The notes beneath the pieces are model-generated. The model searched no databases, was not told where the DNA came from, and saw only the letters and a list, made by a program, of their open reading frames with translations. A stretch of DNA of 64,000 bases, taken from NCBI GenBank assembly GCA_018822845.1, contig JAHJJD010000035.1, positions 1 through 64,000 on the forward strand, in the 5' to 3' direction. This stretch comes from Gammaproteobacteria bacterium (GTDB lineage Bacteria; Pseudomonadota; Gammaproteobacteria; Thiotrichales; Thiotrichaceae). Below, in pieces: positions 24,669-34,131 of the stretch. Within the stretch, counting starts at the first letter, position 1; every line of letters starts with the position of its first letter. The translations under genes and the position numbers were made by a program.

Positions 24669-25258
24669 AGCTGCTTTTCTTCCAGATAAGCTTTTACATC
24701 TGCATTATCGACACGCCGGTACAATTCTTCGATACTGAGGCTGACATTGACCGATTCCAGCATCAACTCCTGCCCCAGATAGAAATATTCCGGCTGCCAA
24801 TGGCTGCGACGGCGCTGGACTTCAACCTCGGCATATTCCTGCTCGACCAATACATATTCCTGCACACTCGGCAAGGCAAGGTACTCCGTGCGTTTTTCAG
24901 TCTTGTCCTTGCGCCGGGTACTGCGGGACAGCACTTCGACCACCAGGACAGGCTGCTCACGGATATAGTCATCGTCAGAAGAATCACCCTCACAAACGAC
25001 CATCAGATCAGGATAACGGAATTTGGTTTTGTTGGTTTTCAGCAGCATATCACTGGTGAGGGGAAAACAGCTGGCATCCCGCAAATGGTTCCATAGCAGG
25101 GCATACAGATTACCCGCGATCAGGTTATGCCTGACGCTTGCGCCCGCCATGGCATACACCTGCCCATCCACGTATTCGTGCTTGACCTCGCTGTCGCGCT
25201 CACCAGCAAGGTAGTCTTCGACGCTAATGTAATCGAATTTTTCAGCCAAGGAAGGCAT
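24653..25258 (-). CDS. Uma2-family putative PD-(D/E)XK protein
   Basis: A 201-residue Uma2 (DUF820) protein. The nuclease-like core is visible: KHEYVDGQVYAMAGAS, FRYPDLMVVCEG (Asp), PVLVVEVLSRST (Glu). The family is very expanded in cyanobacteria and filamentous sulfur bacteria, and its function is unproven. Two relatives lie at 41834-42985. It converges with the IclR gene. Confidence 0.88.
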   Translation of the reverse strand: MPSLAEKFDYISVEDYLAGERDSEVKHEYVDGQVYAMAGASVRHNLIAGNLYALLWNHLRDASCFPLTSDMLLKTNKTKFRYPDLMVVCEGDSSDDDYIREQPVLVVEVLSRSTRRKDKTEKRTEYLALPSVQEYVLVEQEYAEVEVQRRRSHWQPEYFYLGQELMLESVNVSLSIEELYRRVDNADVKAYLEEKQLQSGG

Positions 25259-25304
25259 GGTGTTCTCCCCAAAATCATGACTATGGCAACGATAGTAGCA
25301 TTAC

Positions 25305-26264
25305 TTACGCAAAATGGCAGGCCACCTGCCGCCCGCTTATTTCACGCAATTCCGGCAGCTGTTCACGGCACACGGGCTGCGTCTGTGGGCAACGGGTGTG
25401 GAACACACAGCCCGGTGGCGGATTCAGTGGCGAAGGCAAATCGCCAATCCCCTGCGTAATCTTCGCCAACCGCGCCCGTTCCTGCTGCGGGTCTGGCAGT
25501 GGAATGGCATCCAGCAACATGCGCGTGTATGGGTGCAGGGGGTTCTGGTACAGGCTTTCCGCTGGCGCGATTTCCATGATGCGCCCCAGATACAGCACCA
25601 GCACCCGGTCACTGAGTTCACGCACCACACCCAGATCGTGGGAAATGAACAGCAACGTCAGCTTGTGGTCGCGCTGCAAATCAGCCAGCAATTTCACGAT
25701 CTGCCCCTGAATCGATACATCCAGCGCGCTGACCGGCTCGTCGCACAGAATCAGTTGTGGTTCCACACTCAGGGCGCGCGCAATACCAATGCGTTGGCAC
25801 TGGCCGCCGGAAAATTCGTGCGGGTAACGGTTCTGCATCCCGCTTTCCAGCCCGACCGCCTGCAACAGTTCGTCAGCACGTTGGCGGATCGCGGCTTTGC
25901 TTAAGTCAGGGCGTAAGGCCAGCATCGGCTCCTGCAAGATGCCTCCTACCGTCATGCGCGGGTTGAGTGCGTCCAGCGGATCCTGAAAGATGCATTGCAC
26001 CGCGCGGCGGAAAACTTTCATCCCGGCTTTATCGTGCGGATTCAGTGGCTTGCCCTGCCAGTAAATTTCACCCTGCGTCGGCGTTACCAATTGCAGAATG
26101 GCGCGGGCAAGCGTGGATTTTCCACACCCGGATTCACCCACAATACCCAGCGTTTCCCCTGCTTGCAGGGTAAAGGAAACATCAGTCAGCGCCTGCAATG
26201 CCTGCCCGGTTTTGAGGCGAAAACGCACACTGAGTTTGTCAACGGAAAGCAGCGGAGCAGCCAT
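25305..26264 (-). CDS. Peptide-type ABC transporter ATPase (OppF/DppF-like)
   Basis: A 319-residue ABC ATPase: Walker A GESGCGKST, signature FSGGQCQRIGIARAL, Walker B LILCDEPVSALD, and the C-terminal oligopeptide extension (NPPPGCVFHTRCP). It would energise peptide or nickel-type import, but no permease or binding-protein gene is adjacent. It shares one base with the pgeF stop (TAATG) and so is last of an rluD-pgeF-ABC operon. Confidence 0.9.
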   Translation of the reverse strand: MAAPLLSVDKLSVRFRLKTGQALQALTDVSFTLQAGETLGIVGESGCGKSTLARAILQLVTPTQGEIYWQGKPLNPHDKAGMKVFRRAVQCIFQDPLDALNPRMTVGGILQEPMLALRPDLSKAAIRQRADELLQAVGLESGMQNRYPHEFSGGQCQRIGIARALSVEPQLILCDEPVSALDVSIQGQIVKLLADLQRDHKLTLLFISHDLGVVRELSDRVLVLYLGRIMEIAPAESLYQNPLHPYTRMLLDAIPLPDPQQERARLAKITQGIGDLPSPLNPPPGCVFHTRCPQTQPVCREQLPELREISGRQVACHFA

Positions 26265-27001
26265 TAAACCATCCAGATCAGCGCAGCCATGCGCCCGGTT
26301 TGCCCATCACGGCGGTAGGAGAAAAAGCGTTCAGCGTCGCTGTAGGTGCAGAGGTCGCCGCCGTAAATATGGGTGACTCCGGCAGCATTCAGACGTTGAC
26401 GGGCAAGGGTGTAGATGTCAGCCATCCATTTGCCCTCGTTGCTGGAGGGTTTGAAAGCCTTTTCCACCAACGGGTCATGTTGCATGAAAGCGGCGCGCAC
26501 TTCCGCGCCGACTTCAAACGCATCCGGGCCGATGGCAGGCCCCAGCCATACCAGCAGATCGACGGGATTACACTGGAGGGATTCGATGGTGCGTTCCAGC
26601 ACGCCAGCTTCCAGCCCACGCCAACCGGCATGGGCAGCCGCCACACGGGTTCCTGCCTTGTCGCAAAACAGCACTGGCAGGCAATCAGCCGTCATGATGA
26701 CGCACACCTGCCCCTTGTTGAGCGCGGTGGATGCGTCACCAGTCGGATAGCATTCACCTGCATCCATGCCACAAACGTCAACGCCATGTACCTGCTTGAG
26801 CCATAGAGGTTCGCTAGGTAATTGCAGGGTATCGCCGACAATCATGCGGTTACGGGCAACAGCATAGGGGTTGTCGCCTACGTGGTCGCCGAGATTGAGG
26901 CCATCGAAAGGCGCTTCGCTGACACCGCCGTGGCGGGTGGTGCAAACCGCACGGATGTTGGCAGGGGCAGGCCAACCGGGGATAATCCAGCTTGGGTTCA
27001 T
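26264..27001 (-). CDS. pgeF: Laccase-domain purine nucleoside phosphorylase PgeF
   Basis: A 245-residue YfiH/PgeF protein. The metal-binding Cys and His are seen in MTADCLPVLFCDKAG and VAAAHAGWRGLEAGV; the family start is CTTRHGGVS. Members correct UDP-MurNAc errors in peptidoglycan synthesis (PgeF) or act on purine nucleosides. The ATG at 27001 overlaps the rluD stop (ATGA), the conserved rluD-yfiH order of gammaproteobacteria. Confidence 0.93.
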   Translation of the reverse strand: MNPSWIIPGWPAPANIRAVCTTRHGGVSEAPFDGLNLGDHVGDNPYAVARNRMIVGDTLQLPSEPLWLKQVHGVDVCGMDAGECYPTGDASTALNKGQVCVIMTADCLPVLFCDKAGTRVAAAHAGWRGLEAGVLERTIESLQCNPVDLLVWLGPAIGPDAFEVGAEVRAAFMQHDPLVEKAFKPSSNEGKWMADIYTLARQRLNAAGVTHIYGGDLCTYSDAERFFSYRRDGQTGRMAALIWMV

Positions 27002-27948
27002 GCTGCTTCCTTTCGTAACGAATCCAGCAATTCTACCATGTCTTCTGGAACAGGGACTTCCCACTCCATATATTCCCCGCTTTCAGGATGCACCAACCCA
27101 AGTTTGGTCGCGTGCAATGCCTGACGCGGGAAGGACTGAAGTGCCTCTCGCAACTCATCACTGATTCCCGCAGGCACACGCGGACGCCCGCCGTAAGTCG
27201 GGTCGCCCACAATCGGCATGTGCTTCCAGCTCAGATGCACGCGGATTTGATGGGTGCGCCCGGTTTCCAGCGAAACACGCAACAGGGTGTGATGCGGGAA
27301 GCGCTCTTCCACCCGGTAATGGGTAATGGCTTCCTTGCCACTATCAGTGACAGCCTGCTTCTTGCGGTCGACGTGGTGGCGGCCAATATTGGCTTCAATG
27401 GTGGAACCCGCCACTACTTTGCCGAAAACCAGAGCCAGATATTCGCGGCTGACATCACGATCCTGAAGCAAGGCAACCAGTTTGGTGTGGGCTTCCAGGG
27501 TTTTGGCAACCACCATCAGGCCGGTGGTTTCCTTGTCGAGACGATGAACTATCCCGGCACGGGGCAACATTTCCAGCGATGGATTATGGTGTAACAGGGC
27601 ATTGACCAGGGTTCCTGACCAGTTTCCTGCTGCCGGGTGCACGACCAATCCAGTGGGTTTGTTGATGACCATGATGGCATCATCTTCGTAAACAATGTCG
27701 AGCTCGATGGATTCCGGCTCGAATTCTGTTTGCACCTCATGTACGGCATTGATTATGATGGCCTCGCCCCCGGTTAAGCGATCCTTGGGTTTGAGGACTT
27801 TATCATCCACAAGGATATGCCCGGCCTTGATCCATTTCTGGAGCTGGCTACGGGAGTACTGGGGGCACAGGCTGGCGACAACCTGGTCGAGGCGTTGGCC
27901 GTCCATTTCGGGCGGTACGGTACTGACGATCTGTTGATTTTGAAGCAT
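26998..27948 (-). CDS. rluD: 23S rRNA pseudouridine synthase D
   Basis: A 316-residue pseudouridine synthase with an N-terminal S4 domain (RLDQVVASLCPQYSRSQLQ) and the catalytic motif GIVHRLDKETTGLMVVAK containing the nucleophilic Asp. It modifies helix 69 of 23S rRNA (positions 1911, 1915 and 1917 in E. coli). It is divergent from bamD, the classic arrangement in this class. Confidence 0.96.
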   Translation of the reverse strand: MLQNQQIVSTVPPEMDGQRLDQVVASLCPQYSRSQLQKWIKAGHILVDDKVLKPKDRLTGGEAIIINAVHEVQTEFEPESIELDIVYEDDAIMVINKPTGLVVHPAAGNWSGTLVNALLHHNPSLEMLPRAGIVHRLDKETTGLMVVAKTLEAHTKLVALLQDRDVSREYLALVFGKVVAGSTIEANIGRHHVDRKKQAVTDSGKEAITHYRVEERFPHHTLLRVSLETGRTHQIRVHLSWKHMPIVGDPTYGGRPRVPAGISDELREALQSFPRQALHATKLGLVHPESGEYMEWEVPVPEDMVELLDSLRKEAA

Positions 27949-28011
27949 TCTTAATCCGGTTGAATACGCTATACTTGCAAACTCATTCTATCATCATGTG
28001 TTGTTAAGCAA

Positions 28012-28830
28012 ATGTCGATAACCACAAAAAGACTCAAAGCCAGTGTTTATCTGGCCGGTATGCTGGCGATTACGGCGGGATTCAGTGGCTGTTCCGTCTT
28101 TTCACAGGCTACTTCCATCTTCTCACAGACCGAAAAGGACCCTACTGAAGGCTGGTCTGCCAACAAGATTTATGTAACCGCCAAGGAAGCGCTGAACGCT
28201 GGCGATTACGAACGCGCCATCAGCCTGTACGAGTCGCTGGAAGCCCGTTACCCGCTTGGCCGTTTCGCCCAGCAGGCACAACTGGAAAAGGCTTTCGCTT
28301 ACTACAAATACGATGAGGCTGATTCTGCGCTGGATGAAATCGACCGTTTCCTGCGCATGAACCCTGGCAGTGACAACGTGGATTACGCCCTGTACCTGCG
28401 TGGCCTGGTCAATTTCAACCGGGGCAGCAGTATCGTCGACAAGGTATTCCCGCGCAGCATCGCCGATCTGGACACAGTACGGCAGAAAGAGTCATTCCAG
28501 GACTTTTCCCGCCTGCTGACCCGCTACCCGGACAGCAAATATGCGCCAGATGCCAAGGCACGCATCCAGCATTTGCGCAACAGCCTGGCCCAGTCCGAAG
28601 TCAACGTGGCGCAATATTACATGGTACGTGGCGCATGGCTGGCGGCATTCAATCGTGCTGAATACGCCATCAAGCATTATCAAGGCTCCCCTGCTGTGAT
28701 CGATGCGCTGGAAATCAAGATTCTGGCCGCCAGCAATCTGGGCAAACCTGATCTGGCCGCAGACAGTATGCGGGTGCTGGAGCTGAACTCCCCGCAACGC
28801 GCCGCTGCACTGAAAGCAAAAATGCGTTAG
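28012..28830 (+). CDS. bamD: Outer-membrane assembly lipoprotein BamD
   Basis: A 272-residue lipoprotein with signal and lipobox ITAGFSGC, followed by TPR-like repeats (AKEALNAGDYERAISLYESL, KAFAYYKYDEADSALDEIDRF). It is an essential component of the BAM complex that inserts outer-membrane beta-barrels. It is divergent from rluD and lies upstream of three small beta-barrel genes. Confidence 0.96.
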   Translation: MSITTKRLKASVYLAGMLAITAGFSGCSVFSQATSIFSQTEKDPTEGWSANKIYVTAKEALNAGDYERAISLYESLEARYPLGRFAQQAQLEKAFAYYKYDEADSALDEIDRFLRMNPGSDNVDYALYLRGLVNFNRGSSIVDKVFPRSIADLDTVRQKESFQDFSRLLTRYPDSKYAPDAKARIQHLRNSLAQSEVNVAQYYMVRGAWLAAFNRAEYAIKHYQGSPAVIDALEIKILAASNLGKPDLAADSMRVLELNSPQRAAALKAKMR

Positions 28831-28841
28831 TGATCAAAACC

Positions 28842-28874
28842 CGGCTGGAAAACGTGATTGCGCTCTTCCAGCCG
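28842..28874 (+). terminator. Hairpin after bamD
   Basis: CGGCTGGAA pairs with TTCCAGCCG across a 15-base loop, followed by CCGTTTAT. The U-run is weak, so it is a candidate terminator only. Confidence 0.45.
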
Positions 28875-28982
28875 CCGTTTATCGGAACAATTATTACAAA
28901 TACCAGCCAATAATTTACAGTATAAGCAATACTCAAAAAAGTATAAGTGGCTTGACCCAAGCACAAGAATAACCACGGGGCT

Positions 28983-29600
28983 TTGCACAAAATGATTTCA
29001 CCAGATATTTTACGGGGGGCTACCCTGTTGGTATTGGCGTTCGCCAGCAATGCATTTGCTGCGGGAACATCGCCATTCAAACCCATTTCCGCTGCCAATG
29101 GCCAATCAGAAAAGCCTGAGAACTATCTTGGTGCCAGCATTGGCAAATCCTCTGCCGATAGCTTCTGTACATCCCTGCAAAACTGCGAAGACACTGATAA
29201 AAGCTGGAAACTGTTTGCTGGCGTGCGCATGAATGAAAACATTGTACTGGAAGGTGGCTACGTCAATTTCGGCGAACTGACCGGCAAGGATGCAGGTAAT
29301 GAGGTTTCCCAAACGGCTACTGCCTTCACCCTTACTGGGGTAGCTGGTTTTACCATGAATGAACAGATCGAACTGTTCGGCAAGGCTGGCGCTGCCCGTT
29401 GGAGCCAGGAACAGGTCAATGCCGGAACAAAAACTGACAGTTCGGGCACTGACATACTGGTTGGAGCCGGAGCCAATTACGATCTGGGCGATAACATGGG
29501 CATCCGTGCGGAATGGGAACGCTTCAAGGATGTTGGCAGCTCAGTAAACAAGGCTGATATTGATTTGCTGAGCGTAGGTTTGACTTTCTCTTCATTATAA
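28983..29600 (+). CDS. Small outer-membrane beta-barrel protein 1
   Basis: A 205-residue protein with a signal peptide (TLLVLAFASNAFAA) and an 8-strand OmpX/OmpA-type barrel pattern: GVRMNENIVLEGGYVNFGEL, LTGVAGFTMNEQIELFGKAG, ending DLLSVGLTFSSL. A cysteine pair lies in an early loop (SFCTSLQNCED). An ATG at 28992 is an alternative start. It is the first of three tandem paralogues and probably shares their transcript. Confidence 0.75.
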   Translation: MHKMISPDILRGATLLVLAFASNAFAAGTSPFKPISAANGQSEKPENYLGASIGKSSADSFCTSLQNCEDTDKSWKLFAGVRMNENIVLEGGYVNFGELTGKDAGNEVSQTATAFTLTGVAGFTMNEQIELFGKAGAARWSQEQVNAGTKTDSSGTDILVGAGANYDLGDNMGIRAEWERFKDVGSSVNKADIDLLSVGLTFSSL

Positions 29601-29629
29601 AAACCCTGGATAGGGGAACGAGGGCTTGT

Positions 29630-30298
29630 ATGAAAACATTTATTTCCTGCTCATTGGCGGGTCTTACGCTATTGCTAAATGCTGCATACGCAGGTGGTGG
29701 GCTGGAAGGCGTCGGCGTTCCATCCAACATGGATTTCTACGGCGGGGCCAGCGCGGGCATGACCAGTACAGATGGGGCATGCAATGCTGTAATCAACGCG
29801 ACTTCCTGTGACGACACGAGTACCGGCTACAAAGCTTTTGGCGGTGTGCGGATCTCACCGACGCAGCAGCAGGATACCCTTCCCACCCTGGGGCTGGAAG
29901 CCGGTTATATCAGTTTTGGCGAGAGTAGCGCAGATGGCATACTTCTGTCGACGCGCGGCATAGCAATGGGTACCACCCAAGCCACCAGTGAAACTTCGGG
30001 CGTTTATGTTTCTGGCGTTGGTTACATGCCGGTTGCCCCCCGCACCGAACTTATCGGCAAGGCCGGTTTCATGTACTGGAACCAGGATGGCAAGGTTGAG
30101 TCACCCGATGACCCTACCCAGAACACCTCTTCTTCTGAAAGTGGCTTCGGCACTATTCTCGGTGCTGGTGCGCAGTACAAGGTTAGTGACAACCTTTCCA
30201 TCCGTGGTGAATACGAACAGGCATTCGGCGCAGGCAAGGACAACACGGAAGAGGAGCCAAGCCTGCTGAGTGTTGGGGCAGTTTTTTCAACGTTATAA
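29630..30298 (+). CDS. Small outer-membrane beta-barrel protein 2
   Basis: A 222-residue paralogue of the preceding gene: signal peptide (FISCSLAGLTLLLNAAYAGG), early Cys pair (GACNAVINATSCDD), barrel strands GVRISPTQQ, LGLEAGYISFGES, TELIGKAGFMYWNQDG, and C-terminus LLSVGAVFSTL. A loop of about 10 residues is longer than in paralogue 1. It starts 30 bp after the previous stop, with an AGGGGA-type ribosome site (taggggaacg) further upstream. Confidence 0.75.
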   Translation: MKTFISCSLAGLTLLLNAAYAGGGLEGVGVPSNMDFYGGASAGMTSTDGACNAVINATSCDDTSTGYKAFGGVRISPTQQQDTLPTLGLEAGYISFGESSADGILLSTRGIAMGTTQATSETSGVYVSGVGYMPVAPRTELIGKAGFMYWNQDGKVESPDDPTQNTSSSESGFGTILGAGAQYKVSDNLSIRGEYEQAFGAGKDNTEEEPSLLSVGAVFSTL

Positions 30299-30312
30299 AA
30301 ACACTAAAAATC

Positions 30313-30945
30313 ATGAAAAAGCAACTACTGGCAACCCTGCTAATCTGCCTTGGCGGCAGTGTCCAGGCAGATGAATACAGCAATCCGTCATCATTTACTT
30401 CAGAACAGGGTTTCATGAACGGAACCAAACTGTATGCCGGAGGCAGCGTCGGAGCCGGGACACAGGGCGATATTTGCAACGATCCGTTTTTCAACGGCTC
30501 CTGTGATGACAAGGATGTTGCCTGGAAAGTTTTCGGCGGAGCGCGCATCAACCCGATGTGGGGTGCGGAAGTTGCGTACAACAAACTGGGCCAGACCAGC
30601 GCTACTGGCACAACAGGCGGCAGTTCGGCAGGGCTGGAAAACTCGCTGACAGGAATCAGTGCTGCTGGCGTTGGCTATTTTCCGGTTACCTCACAAATTG
30701 AAGCCTTCGGTAAGGCGGGCGTGATTTTCTGGGATAGGGAAACCACCCAGACATCCAATGGGACCAACACAAACAGTGAGGATGACGGCACAAGCCCAAT
30801 ACTGGGCGGCGGTGCCCAATACCGGCTGAACGACAACCTGCACCTGCGCGGCGAGTGGGAACACATGTTCAACGTAGGCGCTGACTCCAGTTATGAAACC
30901 GATGTTGACCTTTATTCTGTTGGCTTGATGTACTCCACACTCTGA
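30313..30945 (+). CDS. Small outer-membrane beta-barrel protein 3
   Basis: A 210-residue third paralogue: signal peptide (LATLLICLGGSVQA), Cys pair (GDICNDPFFNGSCDD), GGARINPMWGAEVAYNKLG, QIEAFGKAGVIFWD, and end DLYSVGLMYSTL. It starts 15 bp after paralogue 2 and is followed by a strong hairpin, so the three form an operon. Sequence identity among the three looks modest, suggesting old duplication. Confidence 0.75.
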   Translation: MKKQLLATLLICLGGSVQADEYSNPSSFTSEQGFMNGTKLYAGGSVGAGTQGDICNDPFFNGSCDDKDVAWKVFGGARINPMWGAEVAYNKLGQTSATGTTGGSSAGLENSLTGISAAGVGYFPVTSQIEAFGKAGVIFWDRETTQTSNGTNTNSEDDGTSPILGGGAQYRLNDNLHLRGEWEHMFNVGADSSYETDVDLYSVGLMYSTL

Positions 30946-30958
30946 AATACTATCTCCC

Positions 30959-30990
30959 CCGGAAGGGCTGTATTCACCCAGCCTTTCCGG
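30959..30990 (+). terminator. Hairpin ending the beta-barrel operon
   Basis: CCGGAAGGGCTG pairs with CAGCCTTTCCGG (one G-U pair) across an 8-base loop. The T-run comes only after 13 bases (GCGTTTTTG), so termination may be imperfect. Confidence 0.55.
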
Positions 30991-31035
30991 TAGAGTGGTG
31001 GCGTTTTTGATTGCCGCGTTTTGAGGAGAATGTAA

Positions 31036-31734
31036 ATGGCACGTCAAGCTGATTTCATCGCACCATCCATCCTGTCTGCCGACTTTGCCCGCTTGGGTGA
31101 GGAAGTCGTAAACGTACTGACTTCCGGCGCTGACATCGTGCATTTCGATGTCATGGACAACCACTATGTACCCAACCTGACCATTGGCCCACTGGTTTGT
31201 GAAGCGTTGCGCAAGCACGGCGTAACTGCACCGATCGACGTACATCTGATGGTCAAGCCGGTTGACCGCATCATCCCTGATTTCGCAGCGGCGGGGGCCA
31301 CCTACATCACCTTCCACCCAGAAGCTTCCGAACACGTTGACCGCACCCTGCAACTGATCCGTAATGAAGGTTGCAAGGCAGGCTTGGTATTCAACCCTGC
31401 TACCCCACTGTCGGTGCTGGAATACGTGATGGACAAGGTGGACATGATCCTGCTGATGTCGGTCAACCCTGGTTTCGGTGGCCAAAGCTTCATCCCGGCA
31501 ACCTTGGCCAAGCTGCGTCAGGCACGCAAGATGATTGATGATTCTGGCCTTGATATCCGTCTGGAAATTGACGGTGGGGTAAAACCTGGCAATATCCGTG
31601 AAATCAAGGAAGCAGGCGCGGATACCTTCGTTGCCGGTTCAGCGATTTTCAACGTTGCCAATATGGCAGATCCGCAGCATTACAACAGCATTCTGGCTGA
31701 GTTCCGTGCGCAACTGGCGGAAGCCAAGGTATAA
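31036..31734 (+). CDS. rpe: Ribulose-phosphate 3-epimerase
   Basis: A 232-residue TIM-barrel epimerase interconverting ribulose-5-P and xylulose-5-P. Motifs: [58 protein letters not shown]. It is preceded by GAGGAGAATG spacing for ribosome binding. It is the start of the rpe-gph-trpE order common in proteobacteria, and serves both the Calvin cycle and the pentose phosphate pathway. Confidence 0.96.
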   Translation: MARQADFIAPSILSADFARLGEEVVNVLTSGADIVHFDVMDNHYVPNLTIGPLVCEALRKHGVTAPIDVHLMVKPVDRIIPDFAAAGATYITFHPEASEHVDRTLQLIRNEGCKAGLVFNPATPLSVLEYVMDKVDMILLMSVNPGFGGQSFIPATLAKLRQARKMIDDSGLDIRLEIDGGVKPGNIREIKEAGADTFVAGSAIFNVANMADPQHYNSILAEFRAQLAEAKV

Positions 31735-31737
31735 ATC

Positions 31738-31821
31738 GTAGGGGCGACCGGCGGTCGCCCAATGCCTGTTCCTTATTGTTATCATAACGATGAATCAAGG
31801 GCGACCGCCGGTCGCCCCTAC
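31738..31821. repeat. Long inverted repeat between rpe and gph
   Basis: Perfect 23-bp arms (left arm begins GTAGGGGCGACCGGCGGTCG) at 31738-31760 and 31799-31821, with a 38-base AT-rich centre. Each arm is itself nearly palindromic (GGGCGACCG-g-CGGTCGCCC). It resembles a REP/BIME-type mobile palindrome pair. It ends 3 bases before the annotated gph start and will fold in the mRNA. Confidence 0.85.
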
Positions 31822-31823
31822 GG

Positions 31824-32507
31824 ATGGATCTTATGTTCAAACCCAAAATGGTATTGATCGACGTGGATGGCACGCTGGTCGACAGTGTTCCTGACCTTGC
31901 CTTTTGCGTCGATGAAATGATGAAGCAACTGGATATGCCGGTACGTGGCGAAGCTGCCGTGCGTCAGTGGGTTGGTAATGGCGTACAGCGTCTGGTGGAA
32001 CGCGCCCTGACCAATGACCTTGACGGTTATCCGGAAACCCTGCTGTTTGAACGTGCCATGCCCGTTTTCATGGAGCTGTATGCGGAAAACACCTCCAAGC
32101 GCAGCCGCCTGTATGACGGTGTGGTGGAAGGTCTGGATTTCCTGCAAAGCTGCGCTGGCCTGAAAGTCGGTTGCGTGACCAACAAGGCAGAGCAGTTCAC
32201 CCATCCGCTGCTGAAAGACCTGGGTATTTTCGACCGTTTCGAAATCGTCGTCAGTGGCGATACCCTGCCGGAAAAGAAGCCGCATCCACTACCCCTGCTC
32301 CACGCCGCCGAAGCCCTGGGAGTGAAGCCGGAAGAGTCTGTCATGATCGGTGACTCCAAATCGGATGTAAAAGCCGCGCGGGCGGCGGGTTTCCAGATTA
32401 TCTGCATGACATACGGCTATAATCATGGGGAAGATATTCGTAACTATGAACCAGATGCTGTGATAGACTCCATGGCAGAATTAAGCAACCTGATTAGCTA
32501 CTCATGA
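31824..32507 (+). CDS. gph: Phosphoglycolate phosphatase
   Basis: A 227-residue HAD hydrolase: VLIDVDGTLVDSVPDLAFCV (nucleophile Asp), VGCVTNKAEQF, EKKPHPLPLLHAAEALG, VMIGDSKSDVKAARAAGF. It removes phosphoglycolate, including that made by RuBisCO oxygenation. An ATG at 31833 has a GGATGG at good spacing and is an equally likely start. A palindrome pair lies directly upstream. Confidence 0.92.
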   Translation: MDLMFKPKMVLIDVDGTLVDSVPDLAFCVDEMMKQLDMPVRGEAAVRQWVGNGVQRLVERALTNDLDGYPETLLFERAMPVFMELYAENTSKRSRLYDGVVEGLDFLQSCAGLKVGCVTNKAEQFTHPLLKDLGIFDRFEIVVSGDTLPEKKPHPLPLLHAAEALGVKPEESVMIGDSKSDVKAARAAGFQIICMTYGYNHGEDIRNYEPDAVIDSMAELSNLISYS

Positions 32508-32596
32508 TGAAACATTTTCCGAATAAAACGTGGCGATGGCGTTCCCGCTAACCCCAGCAGGAAGTGTTTCATTGACCGTTTTATCTGGAAATCCTC

Positions 32597-34078
32597 ATGA
32601 ATCAGGACATCTTTGATACCTATATATCCCAAGGCTATAACCGCGTTCCCGTCCGCCGCACCATTCTGGCGGATCTTGATACTCCGTTAAGTGCCTATCT
32701 CAAACTTGCCGACGCACCCTATTCCTACCTGTTCGAGTCCGTACAGGGTGGGGAAAAATGGGGGCGTTATTCCATGCTCGGCCTGCCAGCCAAAACCATC
32801 ATCAAGGTGTTTGGCTTACGGGTGGAACTGCATCGTGCCCATCAGCCTGTCGAAGCCTTTGACGTTGCTGATCCGCTGGCATGGGTCAGGGGTTTCCAGC
32901 AGCAATACAAAGTGCCTGATATTGAAGGCTTTCCGCGTTTCAACGGTGGACTGGTAGGCTATTTCGGCTACGAAACCATCCGTTACATCGAGAAAAAGCT
33001 CAGCCGGGGACGCGACAAGCCCGACCCGATTGGGACGCCTGACATCCTGCTGATGGTGTCGGATGAAGTGGTAGTTTTTGACAACCTGCGCGGCGAACTA
33101 CACCTGATCGTACTGGCTGAAGCCAATGGTTTCCAACAAGCACAGCAACGGCTGGATGCGCTGGAACACCAATTGCAGGAAGCCCGTCGCCTCTACCAAC
33201 CCGCACCGAAAGCCAGGCACATTGACGAAAGCGATTTCGTTTCCGGCTTCACCGAACAGGGCTTCAAGGATGCAGTAATCGCCGCCAAGGAATACATCAA
33301 GGCGGGCGACATCATGCAGGTGGTGCTATCGCAGCGCATGAGCATTCCGTTTGAAGCGCCACCGCTGGACTTGTACCGCGCCTTGCGCCGCCTCAACCCT
33401 TCGCCATACATGTATTTCCTCAATCTGGGCGATTTCCACATCGTCGGTTCCTCGCCGGAAATTCTGGTGCGGCTGGAAGACGATGTAATCACCGTGCGTC
33501 CGATTGCCGGAACCCGCAAGCGCGGCGAAACCGAACAGCGCGATCTGGAACTGGAATCCGAACTGCTCAACGACCCCAAGGAAATCGCCGAACACCTGAT
33601 GCTGATTGACCTCGGGCGCAATGATGCCGGACGAGTCAGCGAAATCGGCTCGGTCAGGCTCACCGACAAGATGATCGTGGAACGCTATTCGCACGTCATG
33701 CACATCGTTTCCAACGTCACCGGCAAACTGCTGCCGGGGCTGGATGCGATGGACGTGTTACGCGCCACCTTCCCTGCCGGAACCGTCAGCGGCGCGCCCA
33801 AAATCCGCGCGATGGAAATCATCGACGAATTCGAGCCGGTCAAACGCGGCGTCTACTCCGGCGCGGTCGGCTATCTGGCCTGGAACGGCAACATGGATAC
33901 CGCCATCGCTATCCGCACCGCCGTGATCAAGGACGACGTATTGCATATTCAGGCAGGCGCGGGCGTGGTTTACGACTCCATCCCTGATCTGGAATGGAAA
34001 GAAACCATGAACAAGGGTCGTGCAGTGTTCCGTGCAGCCAGCGCTGCCCTGTCCGGCCTCAACGGCAAACATAAGTGA
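32597..34078 (+). CDS. trpE: Anthranilate synthase component I
   Basis: A 493-residue chorismate-using enzyme: [76 protein letters not shown]. It makes anthranilate with TrpG. No Trp-rich leader peptide was seen upstream, so attenuation is not evident. trpG follows after 53 bp. Confidence 0.96.
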   Translation: MNQDIFDTYISQGYNRVPVRRTILADLDTPLSAYLKLADAPYSYLFESVQGGEKWGRYSMLGLPAKTIIKVFGLRVELHRAHQPVEAFDVADPLAWVRGFQQQYKVPDIEGFPRFNGGLVGYFGYETIRYIEKKLSRGRDKPDPIGTPDILLMVSDEVVVFDNLRGELHLIVLAEANGFQQAQQRLDALEHQLQEARRLYQPAPKARHIDESDFVSGFTEQGFKDAVIAAKEYIKAGDIMQVVLSQRMSIPFEAPPLDLYRALRRLNPSPYMYFLNLGDFHIVGSSPEILVRLEDDVITVRPIAGTRKRGETEQRDLELESELLNDPKEIAEHLMLIDLGRNDAGRVSEIGSVRLTDKMIVERYSHVMHIVSNVTGKLLPGLDAMDVLRATFPAGTVSGAPKIRAMEIIDEFEPVKRGVYSGAVGYLAWNGNMDTAIAIRTAVIKDDVLHIQAGAGVVYDSIPDLEWKETMNKGRAVFRAASAALSGLNGKHK

Positions 34079-34131
34079 TGTCTGAACTGGGATTTTCAGG
34101 ATGGAAGGATTAGCAGGATGAAGAAAACGCT

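Noticed and set aside
32508..32596. Possible trp attenuator between gph and trpE
   Set aside because: There is an inverted repeat (TGAAACATTTTCC with GGAAGTGTTTCA), but no leader peptide with tandem Trp codons and no U-run terminator.
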